DNA from: Baffinella frigidus
Taxonomy: Eukaryota > Cryptophyceae > Cryptomonadales > Baffinellaceae
Direction of reading: 5' to 3'
DNA length: 12,164 nt
Assembly (NCBI GenBank): GCA_026770585.1
Contig: MU646304.1
Span: 413,856-426,019 of the forward strand
The notes beneath the pieces were generated by a model. That model saw nothing but the letters and a program-made list of their open reading frames with translations, searched no databases and had not been told where the DNA came from. How positions within the stretch are numbered: position 1 is the stretch's first letter; the number at the start of each line of letters is the position of its first letter. The position numbers and the translations under genes are program-made. Of this stretch, positions 1 through 7,384 are shown in pieces.

Positions 1-17
1 GGGGGGGGGGGGGGGGG
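1..17. repeat. Poly-G run at the left edge
   Basis: The first 17 bases are all G. A homopolymer exactly at the edge is more likely where assembly or sequencing stopped than a biological end, although a true G tract cannot be excluded. Confidence 0.9.
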
Positions 18-748
18 TGAAGGGGACGATAGCGAGTAATTTTTATTGAAATCCACTGGTAATATTAAAGCAAGAATTTAGTAGTTTTCAGTGAAGTTCA
101 ATGTGTTGGGGACGATGGCGTCAACTGGCGCAACGCTCCTGCCGGCCTCTCCATGCGCGCGGTGCCTAGGGGTTAGGGTTTGGGGTTTAAGCACCGTCAG
201 GGTTTAGGGTCTAGGGGTTATGCCCCGCCCGGACCCCAAGCCTGAACGCTTCTGTCTGCGTGTCGGTGCGTCAGGTGCAAACCCTCCTCCCTGAGCCCTA
301 AACCTTTAAACCCTAACCCCCCCGCGCCACCCGCGAGCCGTGAAGACTCAATATCGCGTGATTTCTGACGGAAACAGGTTTAATTTAAATAATTGGTGTT
401 TTGACATTTCCTGAAATCCCTATAGACTCCGCGTAGCGTGATGCCATATCGGAACCGATTTGGTTTGACTTAGCGTGTTGCTGTCGTGAGGGTGGTTTTG
501 CCCTGCCTTATGACAGGATGTGGTAAAGCTGTATCGAGGGTGAGGTACATATGATGTATTTGTTAAGGGCGTATAAGCCTACCGACACATAAAAATGACT
601 TTTGACATAAATTGACATTTGATCAAGCAGCGGGTGCCACTGGGAACATCACAAACACGAATAGTTGAGTTGGGACCGTGTTAACCCTCAACCCTGAACC
701 CCAAACCCTCAACAGGCCACCCTAGCCAAACCAGCGGGGTCCGCGGGG
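18..748. other. Gene-free stretch with scattered telomere-like motifs
   Basis: No convincing reading frame, RNA gene or long repeat is visible. Isolated TTTAGGG-like motifs occur near 165-220 (reading GGGTTAGGGTTTGGGG) and CCCTAAA-like motifs near 295-320 and 683-712, so both orientations are present. The section around 330-680 is more AT-rich, ordinary-looking non-coding DNA and carries the motif ATGACTTTTGACATAAATTG near 596, similar to ATGACTTTTGA motifs near 3984 and 4013. Confidence 0.6.
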
Positions 749-831
749 ATTACCAACAAGAAGTACTCGGAGCCGTACACGGGCGAGTCCTACTACGTTG
801 AGGGGTCAGAACCCTCACCCCGAAACCCCAA
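749..831 (+). pseudogene. Exon-like fragment, copy 1 of a direct repeat
   Basis: In one frame this reads ITNKKYSEPYTGESYYVEG, with GC-rich third positions like those of the real exons at 8716-12068 and unlike the surrounding CCCTAAA-type DNA. A second copy lies 182 nt downstream at 931-1013. I do not recognise the protein family. No start codon or long open frame surrounds it, so it is best read as a displaced exon piece or a short repeat with chance coding character. The 3' part (about 800-831) is telomere-like sequence and is not part of any coding scrap. Confidence 0.4.
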
Positions 832-849
832 AACCGAAACCCTAAACCC

Positions 850-902
850 AAATTTGACCATCGTGTACCAGATGGTCAAACCAAATTTGACCATCGTGTA
901 CC
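850..902. repeat. Tandem AAATTTGACCATCGTGTACC pair
   Basis: The 20-nt unit AAATTTGACCATCGTGTACC occurs twice, at about 850 and 883. Between the copies, GATGGTCAAA is the reverse complement of TTTGACCATC in the unit, so the segment can also form a small hairpin. It sits between the two copies of the exon-like fragment. Confidence 0.75.
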
Positions 903-930
903 CTCCCCAATTTAATCATCAAATTTCGAC

Positions 931-1013
931 ATTACGAACCAGAAGTACTCGGAGCCGTACACGGGAGAGTCCTACTAAGTTGAGGGGTCAGAACCCTAAC
1001 CCCGAAACCCGAA
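931..1013 (+). pseudogene. Exon-like fragment, copy 2 (broken)
   Basis: Copy 2 differs from 749-831 at about six positions and reads ITNQKYSEPYTGESY followed by TAA where copy 1 has TAC. The frame is therefore closed in this copy. The shared part continues through GTTGAGGGGTCAGAACCCT into CCCGAAACCC repeats, so the duplicated unit is part coding-like and part telomere-like. Confidence 0.4.
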
Positions 1014-1257
1014 ACCCGAAACCCTAAACTCTAAACCCGAAACCCGAAACCCTGAACCCTAGACCCTAAACCCCAAACCCTAGACCCTAAACCATAACCC
1101 CCTCCCTTTCGCGGTCGTGCGACGTAATCAACAACCTCTGCCCCCACCCACCCCAACCCTGAACCCTAAACCCTAAACCCCAAGCTCCAAACCATAAACC
1201 CTCAACCCCAAGCTCCAAACCATAAAACATAAACCCCAAACCCCAAACCCCAAACCC
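1014..1257. repeat. Degenerate telomere-like block (CCCTAAA/CCCGAAA/CCCCAAA)
   Basis: Heptamer-like units CCCGAAA, CCCTAAA, CCCTAGA and CCCCAAA run almost without break except for a unique island near 1104-1150. The reverse complement TTTAGGG is the plant and algal telomere unit, but the mixture of variants shows an old interstitial block rather than an active chromosome end. Confidence 0.85.
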
Positions 1258-1311
1258 GCAGTTCGGAGGGGGGCCCGGGACGTCAGAGGCGCTCAGACAA
1301 CATCCTCATGC
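1258..1311. repeat. Dispersed direct repeat, copy 1
   Basis: This 54-nt stretch starts GCAGTTCGGAGG, contains GGGACGTCAGAGGCGCTCAG and ends CATCCTCATG. A near-identical copy is at 1529-1582. Its tail is found again near 2031-2055, and its GTTCGGAGG and GGGACGTCAG parts reappear, partly inverted, at 2692-2797. It is a small dispersed repeat of unknown nature with no coding potential. Confidence 0.8.
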
Positions 1312-1398
1312 CAAACCCTTAACCCTAAAACCTAAACCCCAACCCCCAACCCCCATCCTCATGCACGACGCCATGCACGGAGGTCGCTGGGGCCTTGA

Positions 1399-1512
1399 GT
1401 GTTTTTATCGGACGTGCCCCGTACTAACCCAGGACGCGTGTGTTTTTATCGGACGTGACCCGTACTAACCCAGGACGCGCCGGTACTAAACCAGGACGCG
1501 CCAGTACTAAAG
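1399..1512. repeat. About 40-nt tandem repeat (2 full units plus partials)
   Basis: A unit starting GTGTTTTTATCGGACGTG and ending GTACTAACCCAGGACGC occurs at 1399-1437 and 1439-1477 with about one change. Two shorter partial units of the form GGTACTAAACCAGGACGCG follow. Confidence 0.85.
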
Positions 1513-1528
1513 GTGGTCCTCTTTTTGC

Positions 1529-1582
1529 GCAGTTCGGAGGGGGCCCCGGGACGTCAGAGGCGCTCAGAGAACATCCTCATGC
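1529..1582. repeat. Dispersed direct repeat, copy 2
   Basis: Near-identical to 1258-1311, with small differences in the G/C run and at GACAA versus GAGAA. It lies 271 nt downstream of copy 1, with the 40-nt tandem repeat between them. Confidence 0.8.
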
Positions 1583-1643
1583 ATGACGCCATGTACCCCC
1601 TCAACCCTAAAGATAAGGGAGTCATCGAATGTCGTCGAAGGTA

Positions 1644-1757
1644 GTTTTGTCATCAGGGGTCGCAAAACACCCCTTTGCTGACGAAAAAGGGGGCGGTGGA
1701 TTATTTTAGGGGTTAATGTCCGTCTATTCGCCCGTTTTGTGGTCGTGATGACAAAAC
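1644..1757. repeat. Small inverted repeat (12-nt arms)
   Basis: GTTTTGTCATCA at 1644-1655 is the perfect reverse complement of TGATGACAAAAC at 1746-1757. Inside, near 1669-1693, a second pairing of CCCCTTTG...AAAAAGGGGG is possible. It may be a decayed inverted-repeat element. No open frame of note lies inside. Confidence 0.5.
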
Positions 1758-1803
1758 GAGATCCGGGATCGCTTTCAACCCCGGAGTGTCATCATGCAAA
1801 AAG

Positions 1804-1946
1804 CTGACGCCAGCGAGGTACTTGACGCCTATGGATTGCCTACGGTAGGAGCCCCCCTCCTACGACTTTTAAAGTCCTTTTTGTTTTAAAAGTCGTAGGA
1901 GGAGGGGGGGGGTCCTACCGTATGCTAAGGGGTCCGCTGGCGTTAG
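1804..1946. mobile_element. MITE/foldback-like element with nested inverted repeats
   Basis: The outer arms are CTGACGCCAGCG (1804-1815) and CGCTGGCGTTAG (1935-1946), which pair with one mismatch. The inner arms, TACGGTAGGAG...CTTTTAAA (1841-1873) and TTTAAAAG...CTACCGTA (1885-1922), pair over about 33 bases around a very short loop. At 143 nt and with no coding capacity it fits a non-autonomous foldback element. A detached arm of the same family lies at 2498-2553. No clear target-site duplication was seen. Confidence 0.75.
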
Positions 1947-2068
1947 CGTGTGGCATTATAACCACTAGTAAGCTCAGGTGAAGGCCCAGGACTTGGTGCC
2001 AGTAAAGATTGGTGTCTGGCATTAGTCAGCGGCGCTCGGATAACATCCTCATGCACGATGCAGTGTAT

Positions 2069-2194
2069 ACCCTAAACCCTAAACCCTAAACCCTGAACCC
2101 TAAACCCTGAACCCTAAACCCTAAACCCTAAACCCTGAACCCTAAACCCTGAACCCTAAACCCTGAACCCTAAACCATAAACCATAAACCCTAA
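2069..2194. repeat. Interstitial telomere-like array (CCCTAAA/CCCTGAA)
   Basis: About 18 consecutive heptamers are visible, mostly CCCTAAA with regularly spaced CCCTGAA variants, decaying to CCATAAA at the right end. This is the second cleanest such array in the window after 10731-10925. It is flanked on both sides by unrelated repeats, so it is internal and not a chromosome end. Confidence 0.9.
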
Positions 2195-2270
2195 CGTGAA
2201 ACCCGAAAACCGGAAGCCCGAAAACCGGAAACCCAAAACCGGAAACCGGAAACCCAAAACCGAAAACCGA
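2195..2270. repeat. AAACCGGAAACCC-type short tandem repeats
   Basis: Units such as AAACCGGAAGCCCG and AAACCGGAAACCC repeat irregularly. They look like a diverged extension of the adjacent telomere-like array. Open frames on both strands here are only the by-product of repeats that lack stop codons. Confidence 0.75.
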
Positions 2271-2362
2271 AATAGAGTGCAGTTGTCATCTCTCGGCCAC
2301 GAAATGAATGAAAGCATGGCAAACGTTGACGGTTTAGTACCAGCGTCGTCAACTTTTCGACG

Positions 2363-2412
2363 TTTGTTTTTTTCGTGTGGCCAACATTTGTTTTTTTCGT
2401 GTGGCCAACATC
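2363..2412. repeat. 25-nt tandem duplication
   Basis: A 25-nt unit beginning TTTGTTTTTTTCGTGTGG and ending CCAACAT occurs twice in a row with no visible difference. Further right, at 2441-2494, a second short tandem pair of TCTAAACCCGAAACCCTAGG is separated by a C run. Confidence 0.8.
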
Positions 2413-2497
2413 TCGCGAAAACCGCTCCAACAAAGGTCTCTCTAAACCCGAAACCCTAGGGTTCCCCCCCCCCTCTAAACCCGAAACCCTAGGGAAT

Positions 2498-2553
2498 TTA
2501 ACGCCAGCGGACCCCTGAGCATACGGTAGGAACCCCCCCTCCTCCTACGACTT
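2498..2553. mobile_element. Detached arm of the 1804-1946 element family
   Basis: This 56-nt piece matches the reverse complement of the right half of the element at 1804-1946. It runs from TAACGCCAGCGGACCCC through CATACGGTAGGA and a C run to CCTCCTACGACTT, with only a few differences. The second arm is missing, so it is a truncated copy in the opposite orientation. Confidence 0.75.
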
Positions 2554-2581
2554 GGTACGACACGGCAAAGGCCTTTGCCGG

Positions 2582-2840
2582 CAAACCCTAAACCTAAACC
2601 CTAAACCCCAAGCCATAGACCCTAAACCCTAAGACTGGACCCTAAACCCTAAGCCTGGACCCCACTCCTCAAACCCTTGACCCTAACCGCTGACGTCCCG
2701 CCGCCCCCTCCGAACTGCGGGTTTGGGGTTTCGGAGGCCCCCCCCCCCCCTCCGAACTGCGGGTTTGGGGTTCAGAGGGGGGCCCGGGACGTCAGCGCTT
2801 AGGGTCTAGGGTTTGGGGTCTAGGGTCTAGGGTCTCTGGC
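2582..2840. repeat. Degenerate telomere-like block plus GC-rich repeats
   Basis: Positions 2582-2690 are CCCTAAA variants. At 2702-2772 the segment CCCCTCCGAACTGCGGGTTT occurs twice in tandem; it is the inverse of the GCAGTTCGGAGG repeat seen at 1258 and 1529. The block ends with GGGCCCGGGACGTCAG and then TTTAGGG-type units (about 2799-2836), so the telomere-like orientation flips within this block. Confidence 0.75.
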
Positions 2841-3077
2841 GCACGGCCGCGGAGCGCACATCCCAAACCCCAAACCCGATGCTTGATCCCAAACCCTTAG
2901 GGGCGTGCAGGAAGGTAGATATAACGCTACCTGGAAAAGGGAATTCAAACTCCCATGGCGCAAGGCCGGTCTACTAAAATCATCTCGATGATTAAGTGGA
3001 TTCGCACCCGTAGGTTGTCGATACAGAACTCTCTCTCTCTCTTTGGGGGGTGCGCTCCGCGGCCGTCCGGAGCGCAC
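2841..3077. other. Gene-free stretch flanked by an inverted GCGC motif
   Basis: GGCCGCGGAGCGCACA near 2846 and GCGCTCCGCGGCC near 3051 are inverted copies enclosing about 200 nt, which also includes a short CT microsatellite at 3030-3042. An 85-codon open frame on the minus strand here has no recognisable domain and is not taken as a gene. Confidence 0.5.
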
Positions 3078-3453
3078 AAATACTTAAAGTTAACTGCTCA
3101 CAGGGTGAGTTGACTTTTGATGAAAGGTCCGTCGTGGCCACCTTTGGCCGCGTGGACACCTTTGGGCGTTGTGTTACAGTGGACCTACCCTAACACATAC
3201 CCGTCGGGGCCGGACTGATTGAGTATGTGTGGAGGGTAGGTATGCGTTATGGTGTCCACCCTTCAGGCATACTTCCTTGCAGGGGGAAATCGGGGGCCGG
3301 CCGAAGGAGTATGTGTGGAGGGTAAGTATGTGTTACGGTAGCCTGTGTTAGGGTAGGTGGACTGTATTATTTTTGGTGTGGCTACCACACAGTGGACCAC
3401 GGACCTTTCATCAAAAGTCAACTTACCCTGTGAGCAGTTAACTTTAAGTATTT
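3078..3453. mobile_element. 376-nt MITE with 55-nt terminal inverted repeats
   Basis: The left arm (3078-3132) starts AAATACTTAAAGTTAACTG and ends GATGAAAGGTCCGT. The right arm (3399-3453) is its reverse complement with a single mismatch. The interior is non-coding and carries internal repeats of GAGTATGTGTGGAGGGTA (near 3221 and 3308). Length, very well preserved arms and lack of coding fit a non-autonomous DNA transposon of recent origin. A direct flanking duplication is not evident (AAA on the left, TTT on the right). Arm-like pieces recur at 9971-10017 and, weakly, at 8610-8647. Confidence 0.8.
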
Positions 3454-3595
3454 CCTCATGCAAATTTGGTCACGTTGCCGCTAAATCTAGGGGTCCCGAA
3501 ATCCTCGAAACCCACTGGGTGGACTGATGCGAAAACCGCTTGAAAACAGCTCTACAGGTCTCTATATCTCTAAACCCGAACCCGTATTATTCGTA

Positions 3596-3755
3596 AAACT
3601 CCCGAAAATGAAGGTAGTTTCGCCTACGGCATTGCCTAGGACCTCCTACAATAGGTAGTGGGCTCGTAGGAAAGGAGGTCCTAGGAGCCCTACGGCCTAC
3701 GGTAGCTAGATCCTACCTAATTCCGTAGGGAAACTACCCAACTTTCCGGGAGTTT
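3596..3755. mobile_element. Foldback element, AAACTCCCG ends
   Basis: AAACTCCCG at 3596 pairs with CGGGAGTTT ending at 3755. Further in, GGTAGTTTCGCCTACGG pairs with CCGTAGGGAAACTACC with few mismatches, and CCTAGGACCTCCT pairs with AGGAGGTCCTAGG around a small loop. The whole 160 nt can fold on itself. It is non-coding. The motif of CCTACGG and GTCCTAGG halves recurs in the other foldback elements of this window. Confidence 0.75.
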
Positions 3756-4260
3756 CCCTATGAGTATGTCAGGTACGCCAAGGCCGTGGCCAGTGAGCCC
3801 TACGGTAGGCCATCCGTAGGGACATAGGGTTGTTCCTACGGGCATCCTAACCGATTCTTGGTGGCCGAGCCGCCGACAATCCCTTCGTAGCCCGCTGCGT
3901 CCACTCCAGGCCCTTGGGTGGGGTATTCCATGCTCGTTCTTGGAGCCGTTTGCTCGTTCTTGGAGCCGTTTTACTGCTAAAAAATGACTTTTGAGAACCA
4001 TATCCCCTGAAAAATGACTTTTGAATAACCCCCCCTCCAGCCCTGCGTGGGGAAAGGTCTCTCTCTGAACCCGAACCCGTATGTCAGGTATGACAAAGCC
4101 AAGGCTAGTGAGCGCACCGCCGCGTCGCACCTCTGCGTCAAGGCCACGCGCCCGTGGTAAAGTCTTTCATCGGGGAAAGTCAACTTCCTCGAAGACTTCA
4201 TCGGGGAAAGTCAACTTCCTCAAAGAAAGTCAACTTCCTTGGGGAAAGTTAACTGCGGCA
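3756..4260. other. Gene-free stretch with short tandem duplications
   Basis: GCTCGTTCTTGGAGCCGTTT is repeated twice in tandem at about 3932-3971. AAAATGACTTTTGA occurs near 3982 and 4011. GGGGAAAGTCAACTTCCT recurs near 4164 and 4203, with related shorter units up to 4250. GTCAGGTA...CCAAGGC occurs near 3767 and 4083. The longest minus-strand open frame (3717-4130) covers these repeats, matches no family I know and is not called as a gene. Confidence 0.55.
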
Positions 4261-4269
4261 AGGCCACAG

Positions 4270-4426
4270 GGCGCGTGGTGAGAGAGAGGGGGCAGCCGTG
4301 GTGGGAGTTGAGAGAGAGAGAGAGGTGAGAGAGACATGGTGAGAGAGAGAGTGGGAGGTGAGAGAGAGACGTGGTGAGAGAGAGAGGGCACAGCCGTGGT
4401 ATGAGGTGCGAGAGAGGCGGCGTGGT

Positions 4427-4464
<38 letters not shown>
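4270..4464. repeat. GA-rich microsatellite region
   Basis: GAGAGA tracts alternate with GGTGAGAGAGA and GGGAGGTGAGAGAGA units and end in a pure (GA)n run near 4430-4462. Overlapping reading frames on both strands (Ser-Leu or Arg-Glu repeats) follow from the dinucleotide repeat and are not genes. A second GA-rich region lies at 7040-7202. Confidence 0.9.
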
Positions 4465-4468
<4 letters not shown>

Positions 4469-4522
4469 CCAGACGCGGCCAGGACGCGTCGCATAACTGC
4501 ATCAAGGCCACGCGCCCATGGT

Positions 4523-4721
4523 GAGCCCGCCTCGGGAGGGACAGGCCCGCCTGGGGGCAGATGGGCCCGCCTCGAGACAGATAGGCCCGCCTCGGGATAT
4601 TTAGGCCCGCCTCGGGACAGATTGGCCCGCCTCTGGACAGATAGGCCCGCCTCTGGACATAGAGGCCCGTCTCGAGGCAGATAGACCCGCCTCAGGTCAG
4701 ATAGGCCCTCCTTCGGGATGG
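4523..4721. repeat. 20-nt minisatellite, about 10 units
   Basis: Units of the form GGCCCGCCTCGGGACAGATA repeat about ten times with substitutions and no length change, giving a strict 20-nt period. One frame stays open through part of it, but a 20-nt period shifts frame at each unit and the encoded pattern (AR-L-DRPASG...) has no start or domain context, so it is taken as non-coding satellite DNA. Confidence 0.9.
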
Positions 4722-4757
4722 AGTTTGAGTGGCGCGGGGAGAGAGGGGAGAGTGGAG

Positions 4758-4887
4758 GTACAGGGGTACCTCGCTCATAAGAAACCGCCCCCCCCCTAGG
4801 ACCCTGCAGTAGGCCTATGCCTAGGGCCCTACGGTGGTCCTACATGTAGGGGGGTGGGCGTTTCTTATGAGCGAGGTACCCCTGTAC
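4758..4887. mobile_element. CTCGCTCATAAGAAA MITE, copy 1
   Basis: Perfect 28-nt arms, starting GTACAGGGGTACCTCGCTCA at 4758 and ending TGAGCGAGGTACCCCTGTAC at 4887, enclose a core of CCTAGGACCC...GTCCTACATG that is itself partly palindromic. The 130-nt element has no coding capacity. A diverged sister of almost the same length is at 5742-5865, so this is a family and not a chance palindrome. Confidence 0.85.
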
Positions 4888-5220
4888 AGGGGTTACTCGC
4901 GAAGAAGGACACGCACCGCCTGTTGGTCTTACAGTACAAATTACCCTCTTTCGGTTCCTGTGTTCTCCCTCGGTCGGTGCCTGTGTTCTTAAATTAGTAC
5001 ATGTACCTGAGGGTTGACTACATGTAGGGTCCTAGGCGGAGGCGCTTTCTTGTGAGCGTCCTGGGCGCTACAGAGCGGAATCCAGCGAAGCGCGCCCGCG
5101 GAAGTCTGTACCTTTAGGTCCTTTAGGTTTTAATTTCGCCCAACATAGCCCAACGACACGCCGTTCCGTAGAAGGGATCTGCAGAGAGAGCATTTTTGCT
5201 TTCGGATCGCGTTTAGCTCT
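4888..5220. other. Gene-free stretch
   Basis: No reading frame, RNA gene or long repeat was recognised. GGTTCCTGTGTTCT and GGTGCCTGTGTTCT form a short tandem pair near 4954 and 4976. A segment near 5034-5057 (TAGGCGGAGGCGCTTTCTTGTGAGCG) resembles the right arm of the CTCGCTCATAAG MITE and may be a decayed third copy of that arm. The part at 5175-5205 resembles 5474-5505 inside the next element. Confidence 0.5.
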
Positions 5221-5530
5221 CCAGTGCAGAGGGGGCTTGATGTGATCCGACAGGAAGCATGGCCTTTCTACAGAACAAGTTCCGGTGTCCTCCTATGTTG
5301 GGAGCTCGAAGAACCTGAAGGATCTAAAGAAGCCACGAGGCGCAACAAAAAAAGGGTTGCTGAGGCGTTCCGTAGAGGAGGCGCGTCAGTCCCTCTAGGG
5401 TTTGGGTTTAGTAAAGTCCTTTAGGTCCTTTAGGTTCTTCGAGCTCCCAACATAGGCGGACACCGGAACTGGTTCTGCAGAAAAGCCATGCTTCCTTTCG
5501 GATCACATCCAGGCCCCCCGGTGCAGAGGA
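5221..5530. mobile_element. Large foldback element (arms about 100 nt)
   Basis: The left arm (about 5221-5325) and right arm (about 5420-5530) pair along most of their length at roughly 85% by eye, for example GTGCAGAGG with CCGGTGCAG, GATGTGATCCGA with TCGGATCACATC, and TATGTTGGGAGCTCGAAG with its reverse complement. CCTAAAGGACCTAAAG-type motifs flank the central spacer. Half-elements with the same CAGTGTCCGCCTATG...GGGAGCTC core occur at 6290-6365 and 7838-7910. It is non-coding; the 66-codon open frame in the left arm is incidental. Confidence 0.75.
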
Positions 5531-5741
5531 TCGCGGCAGAAACCGGCTAAAGGGTATCCTCATCGGGCATGTGACAGCGTATCAAGTCACTCCGGCTATC
5601 CTACACGTGTAAAGTCATTCAGACCATCCTACGCGGGACTGTGTCCCCAGAGCTCCGAGCTGGTCGCTTTACAAACGTGCAGGGTGTTAGGTGTAATGTG
5701 TGGAGTGTAGGGTTCAGGGTGCAGGGTGTAGGGAGTAGGGT
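5531..5741. other. Gene-free stretch with TGTAGGG-like repeats
   Basis: The first part is unique GC-rich sequence with a loose pair of CAAGTCACTCCGGCTATCCTA-like units (5583 and 5615). The end (5688-5741) consists of irregular GGTGTAGGG, GGTTCAGGG and GGTGCAGGG units directly abutting the MITE at 5742. Confidence 0.5.
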
Positions 5742-5865
5742 GTACAGGGATACCTCGCTCATAAGAAAGCGCCCCCCCCCCCTAGGACCACCATAGGGCC
5801 CCAGGTATACGCCTAGTGTAGGGTCCTAGGAGAAGTCGGTTTCTTATGAGTGAGGTACCCCTGTT
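5742..5865. mobile_element. CTCGCTCATAAGAAA MITE, copy 2
   Basis: The left arm GTACAGGGATACCTCGCTCA and right arm TTTCTTATGAGTGAGGTACC match copy 1 at 4758-4887 with a few changes. The core again begins CCTAGGACC and ends GGTCCTAGG, but its middle differs. Arms that are conserved while the core drifts are typical of MITE families mobilised in trans. Confidence 0.85.
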
Positions 5866-6103
5866 CCCTTTCGCGAGGTCTGAAGCGATCCTACCTCTCG
5901 AGATGTTCCGCCGCGGGAGTCCTCTGAGAGTGACCCTACTAAGTGGACCGCACAAGTGGATCACCCCCAGCATCTGCTGTCCCCTCACCCTCTCGTGCGG
6001 GGATTCTATTTCAACTCCCACCACAGGCAGACACTGGAACTTATCTTGCTAAAAGGCCCTGCTTCCTCGTACGGGGATTCGTCGGACGGTGTGGTGGAGG
6101 CGC

Positions 6104-6246
6104 GTTAGAAGGGCGTGTGCTTCCAGACGCGCTAGAAGCCTTCTAACGCTTCAGAAGCCTTCTAATGCTTCAGAAGCCCTCTAACCTTCTAATAGAAGGG
6201 CGTGTGCTTCCAGACGCGTTAGAAGGGCGTGTGCTTCCAGAGGAGC
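6104..6246. repeat. GTTAGAAGGGCGTGTGCTTC repeat block, copy 1
   Basis: Units of GTTAGAAGGGCGTGTGCTTC followed by CAGACGC alternate with inverted halves such as CCTTCTAACGCTTC, so the block can fold into hairpins. The 143-nt block ends GCTTCCAGAGGAGC. A related 168-nt block at 6663-6830 has the same order of direct and inverted units and the same ending. Confidence 0.8.
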
Positions 6247-6284
6247 ATTTGGCGAGGAGGGCGCGCCGACCGCCGCGGGAGTCC

Positions 6285-6370
6285 TCCTTTAGGTTCTTTA
6301 GGCTATTTCAAGTTCCAGCGTCCGCCTATGGTGGAAGGGCCGTTCCAGTGTCCGCCTATGGTAGGAGGGC
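6285..6370. repeat. Partial copy of the 5221-5530 foldback arm, with a tandem unit
   Basis: TCCTTTAGGTTCTTTAGG followed by AGTTCCAGCGTCCGCCTATG matches the right arm of the element at 5221-5530. The unit GTTCCAGTGTCCGCCTATGG then repeats once more. Further tandem GGTGGTGCTTT units lie at 6430-6465. Confidence 0.6.
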
Positions 6371-6662
6371 CGTGTGCTTCTAGAGGAGCATTCGGCGTGG
6401 AGGGCTCCCGACCACCACGGGAGGACGCTCGTGCTTTGGTGGTGCTTTGGTGGTGCTTTGGTGCTTTGTATTACACTCACACCGCATCAGAATTTACCTC
6501 ATCGTGGAGAGATCAGAAACAGTCCGCAGGGATTCGTCGGACGGTGTGGTGGAGTGGGCCAATTATGAATTCTCTAGTTGGAGAATTGGCCACTTATGAA
6601 TCCACTGGTTGACACACGGCGTTGCCGGGCAACAGAGGAGGCGGGTTCCGCAGAGAAGAAAA

Positions 6663-6830
6663 GTTAGAAGGGCGTGTGCTTCCAGACGCGTTAGAAGGAC
6701 GTGCGCTTCTAGAAGGGCGCGTGCTTCCAACGCGTTAGAAGCCTTCTAACGCATTGGAAGCTTTCTAACCTTCTATTAGAAAGGCGTGTGCTTCCAGACG
6801 CGTTAGAAGGGCGTGTGCTTCCAGAGGAGC
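6663..6830. repeat. GTTAGAAGGGCGTGTGCTTC repeat block, copy 2
   Basis: Copy 2 of the block at 6104-6246, with one additional direct unit (near 6690-6720) and base changes. The terminal part, from TTAGAAGGGCGTGTGCTTCC to AGAGGAGC, is essentially identical in both copies. Confidence 0.8.
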
Positions 6831-7380
6831 AGCGCGGTGGCGTCTGCCTCCGACACCTGCGTCGAGACATACGTTTTAGAACCCGCGGAAAGTTTTTCGA
6901 GAGAGGGGCAGAGACAAAGTTCCCCCTAGGACCAAGACCGAGAGTAAAGCCTCAAAGTGCTTAGAACCCGCGCAGAGAGAGTAAAGCCTCACAGTCCTTA
7001 GCACGCGCGCGGAGAGTAAAGCACCAAAGTGCTTTGACAACCTGCGGTGGGGTGAGAGAGACGTTTGTTAGCGCGCGGGACAGACCGTTGGTTGGGGCGA
7101 GAGAGACGCTTGTTAGCGATAGAGACTGTTGGTTGGTGGGAGAGGAACCTTTGGTTCGGGCGAGAGAGAGAGAGTCCTTTGGTAGACAGAGAGAGAGAGA
7201 GAGCAAGAGCCCCATAGGACCCTAAGGCGGGTCTATGGGGGGCTGGTCCTTGCATTCGAGACGGGGGGGCAAGATACGATACCGCCGCCCTCAGGGCTCA
7301 GAGCTTGACATTCAGTAAAACAGAGATAGGGATGACCGTTTACATGGACTGGTGACAGCGAAAGAAGCTTCAACGACACG
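6831..7380. repeat. Imperfect tandem and GA-rich repeats, no gene
   Basis: GAGAGTAAAGC units (near 6940, 6979 and 7013) are followed by GAGAGAGACGTTTGTTAGCG-like units (7052, 7101) and then a (GA)n tract ending near 7202. A small hairpin at 7208-7240 pairs CCCCATAG with CTATGGGG. Reading frames on both strands are repeat-driven. The end of the stretch (7260-7380) is unique sequence without recognisable content. Confidence 0.7.
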
Positions 7381-7384
7381 AAAT

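Larger units (their letters stand above)
6074..6554. repeat. Direct repeat of a GGATTCGTCGGACGGTGTGG segment
   Basis: GGATTCGTCGGACGGTGTGG followed by TGGAG occurs at about 6074-6099 and again at about 6529-6554, identical over about 25 nt. The material between includes a GTTAGAAGG repeat and the TCCGCCTATGGT tandem pair at 6318-6368. The surrounding region (5866-7560) shows no convincing gene. Confidence 0.65.

Noticed and set aside
749-1013. CRISPR-like repeat-spacer array
   Set aside because: There are only two copies, with different internal content, in clearly eukaryotic intron-bearing DNA.
1-1257. A true chromosome end or subtelomere at the left edge
   Set aside because: The telomere-like units are degenerate, appear in both orientations and recur as far as 10.9 kb, and the edge itself is a G run, not a clean telomere array.
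3717-4130. 137-codon open frame on the minus strand
   Set aside because: It covers tandem duplications and part of a foldback element, has no recognisable domain, and its composition follows the repeats.
4230-4684. Open frames with Ser-Leu, Arg-Glu and PASG-type repeats on both strands
   Set aside because: They arise from the (GA)n tract and the 20-nt minisatellite, which lack stop codons by composition; there is no conserved domain or start context.
6229-6612. 127-codon plus-strand open frame
   Set aside because: It runs across GTTAGAAGG and TCCGCCTATGG repeats and GGTGGTGCTTT tandem units, and the translation matches nothing I recognise.
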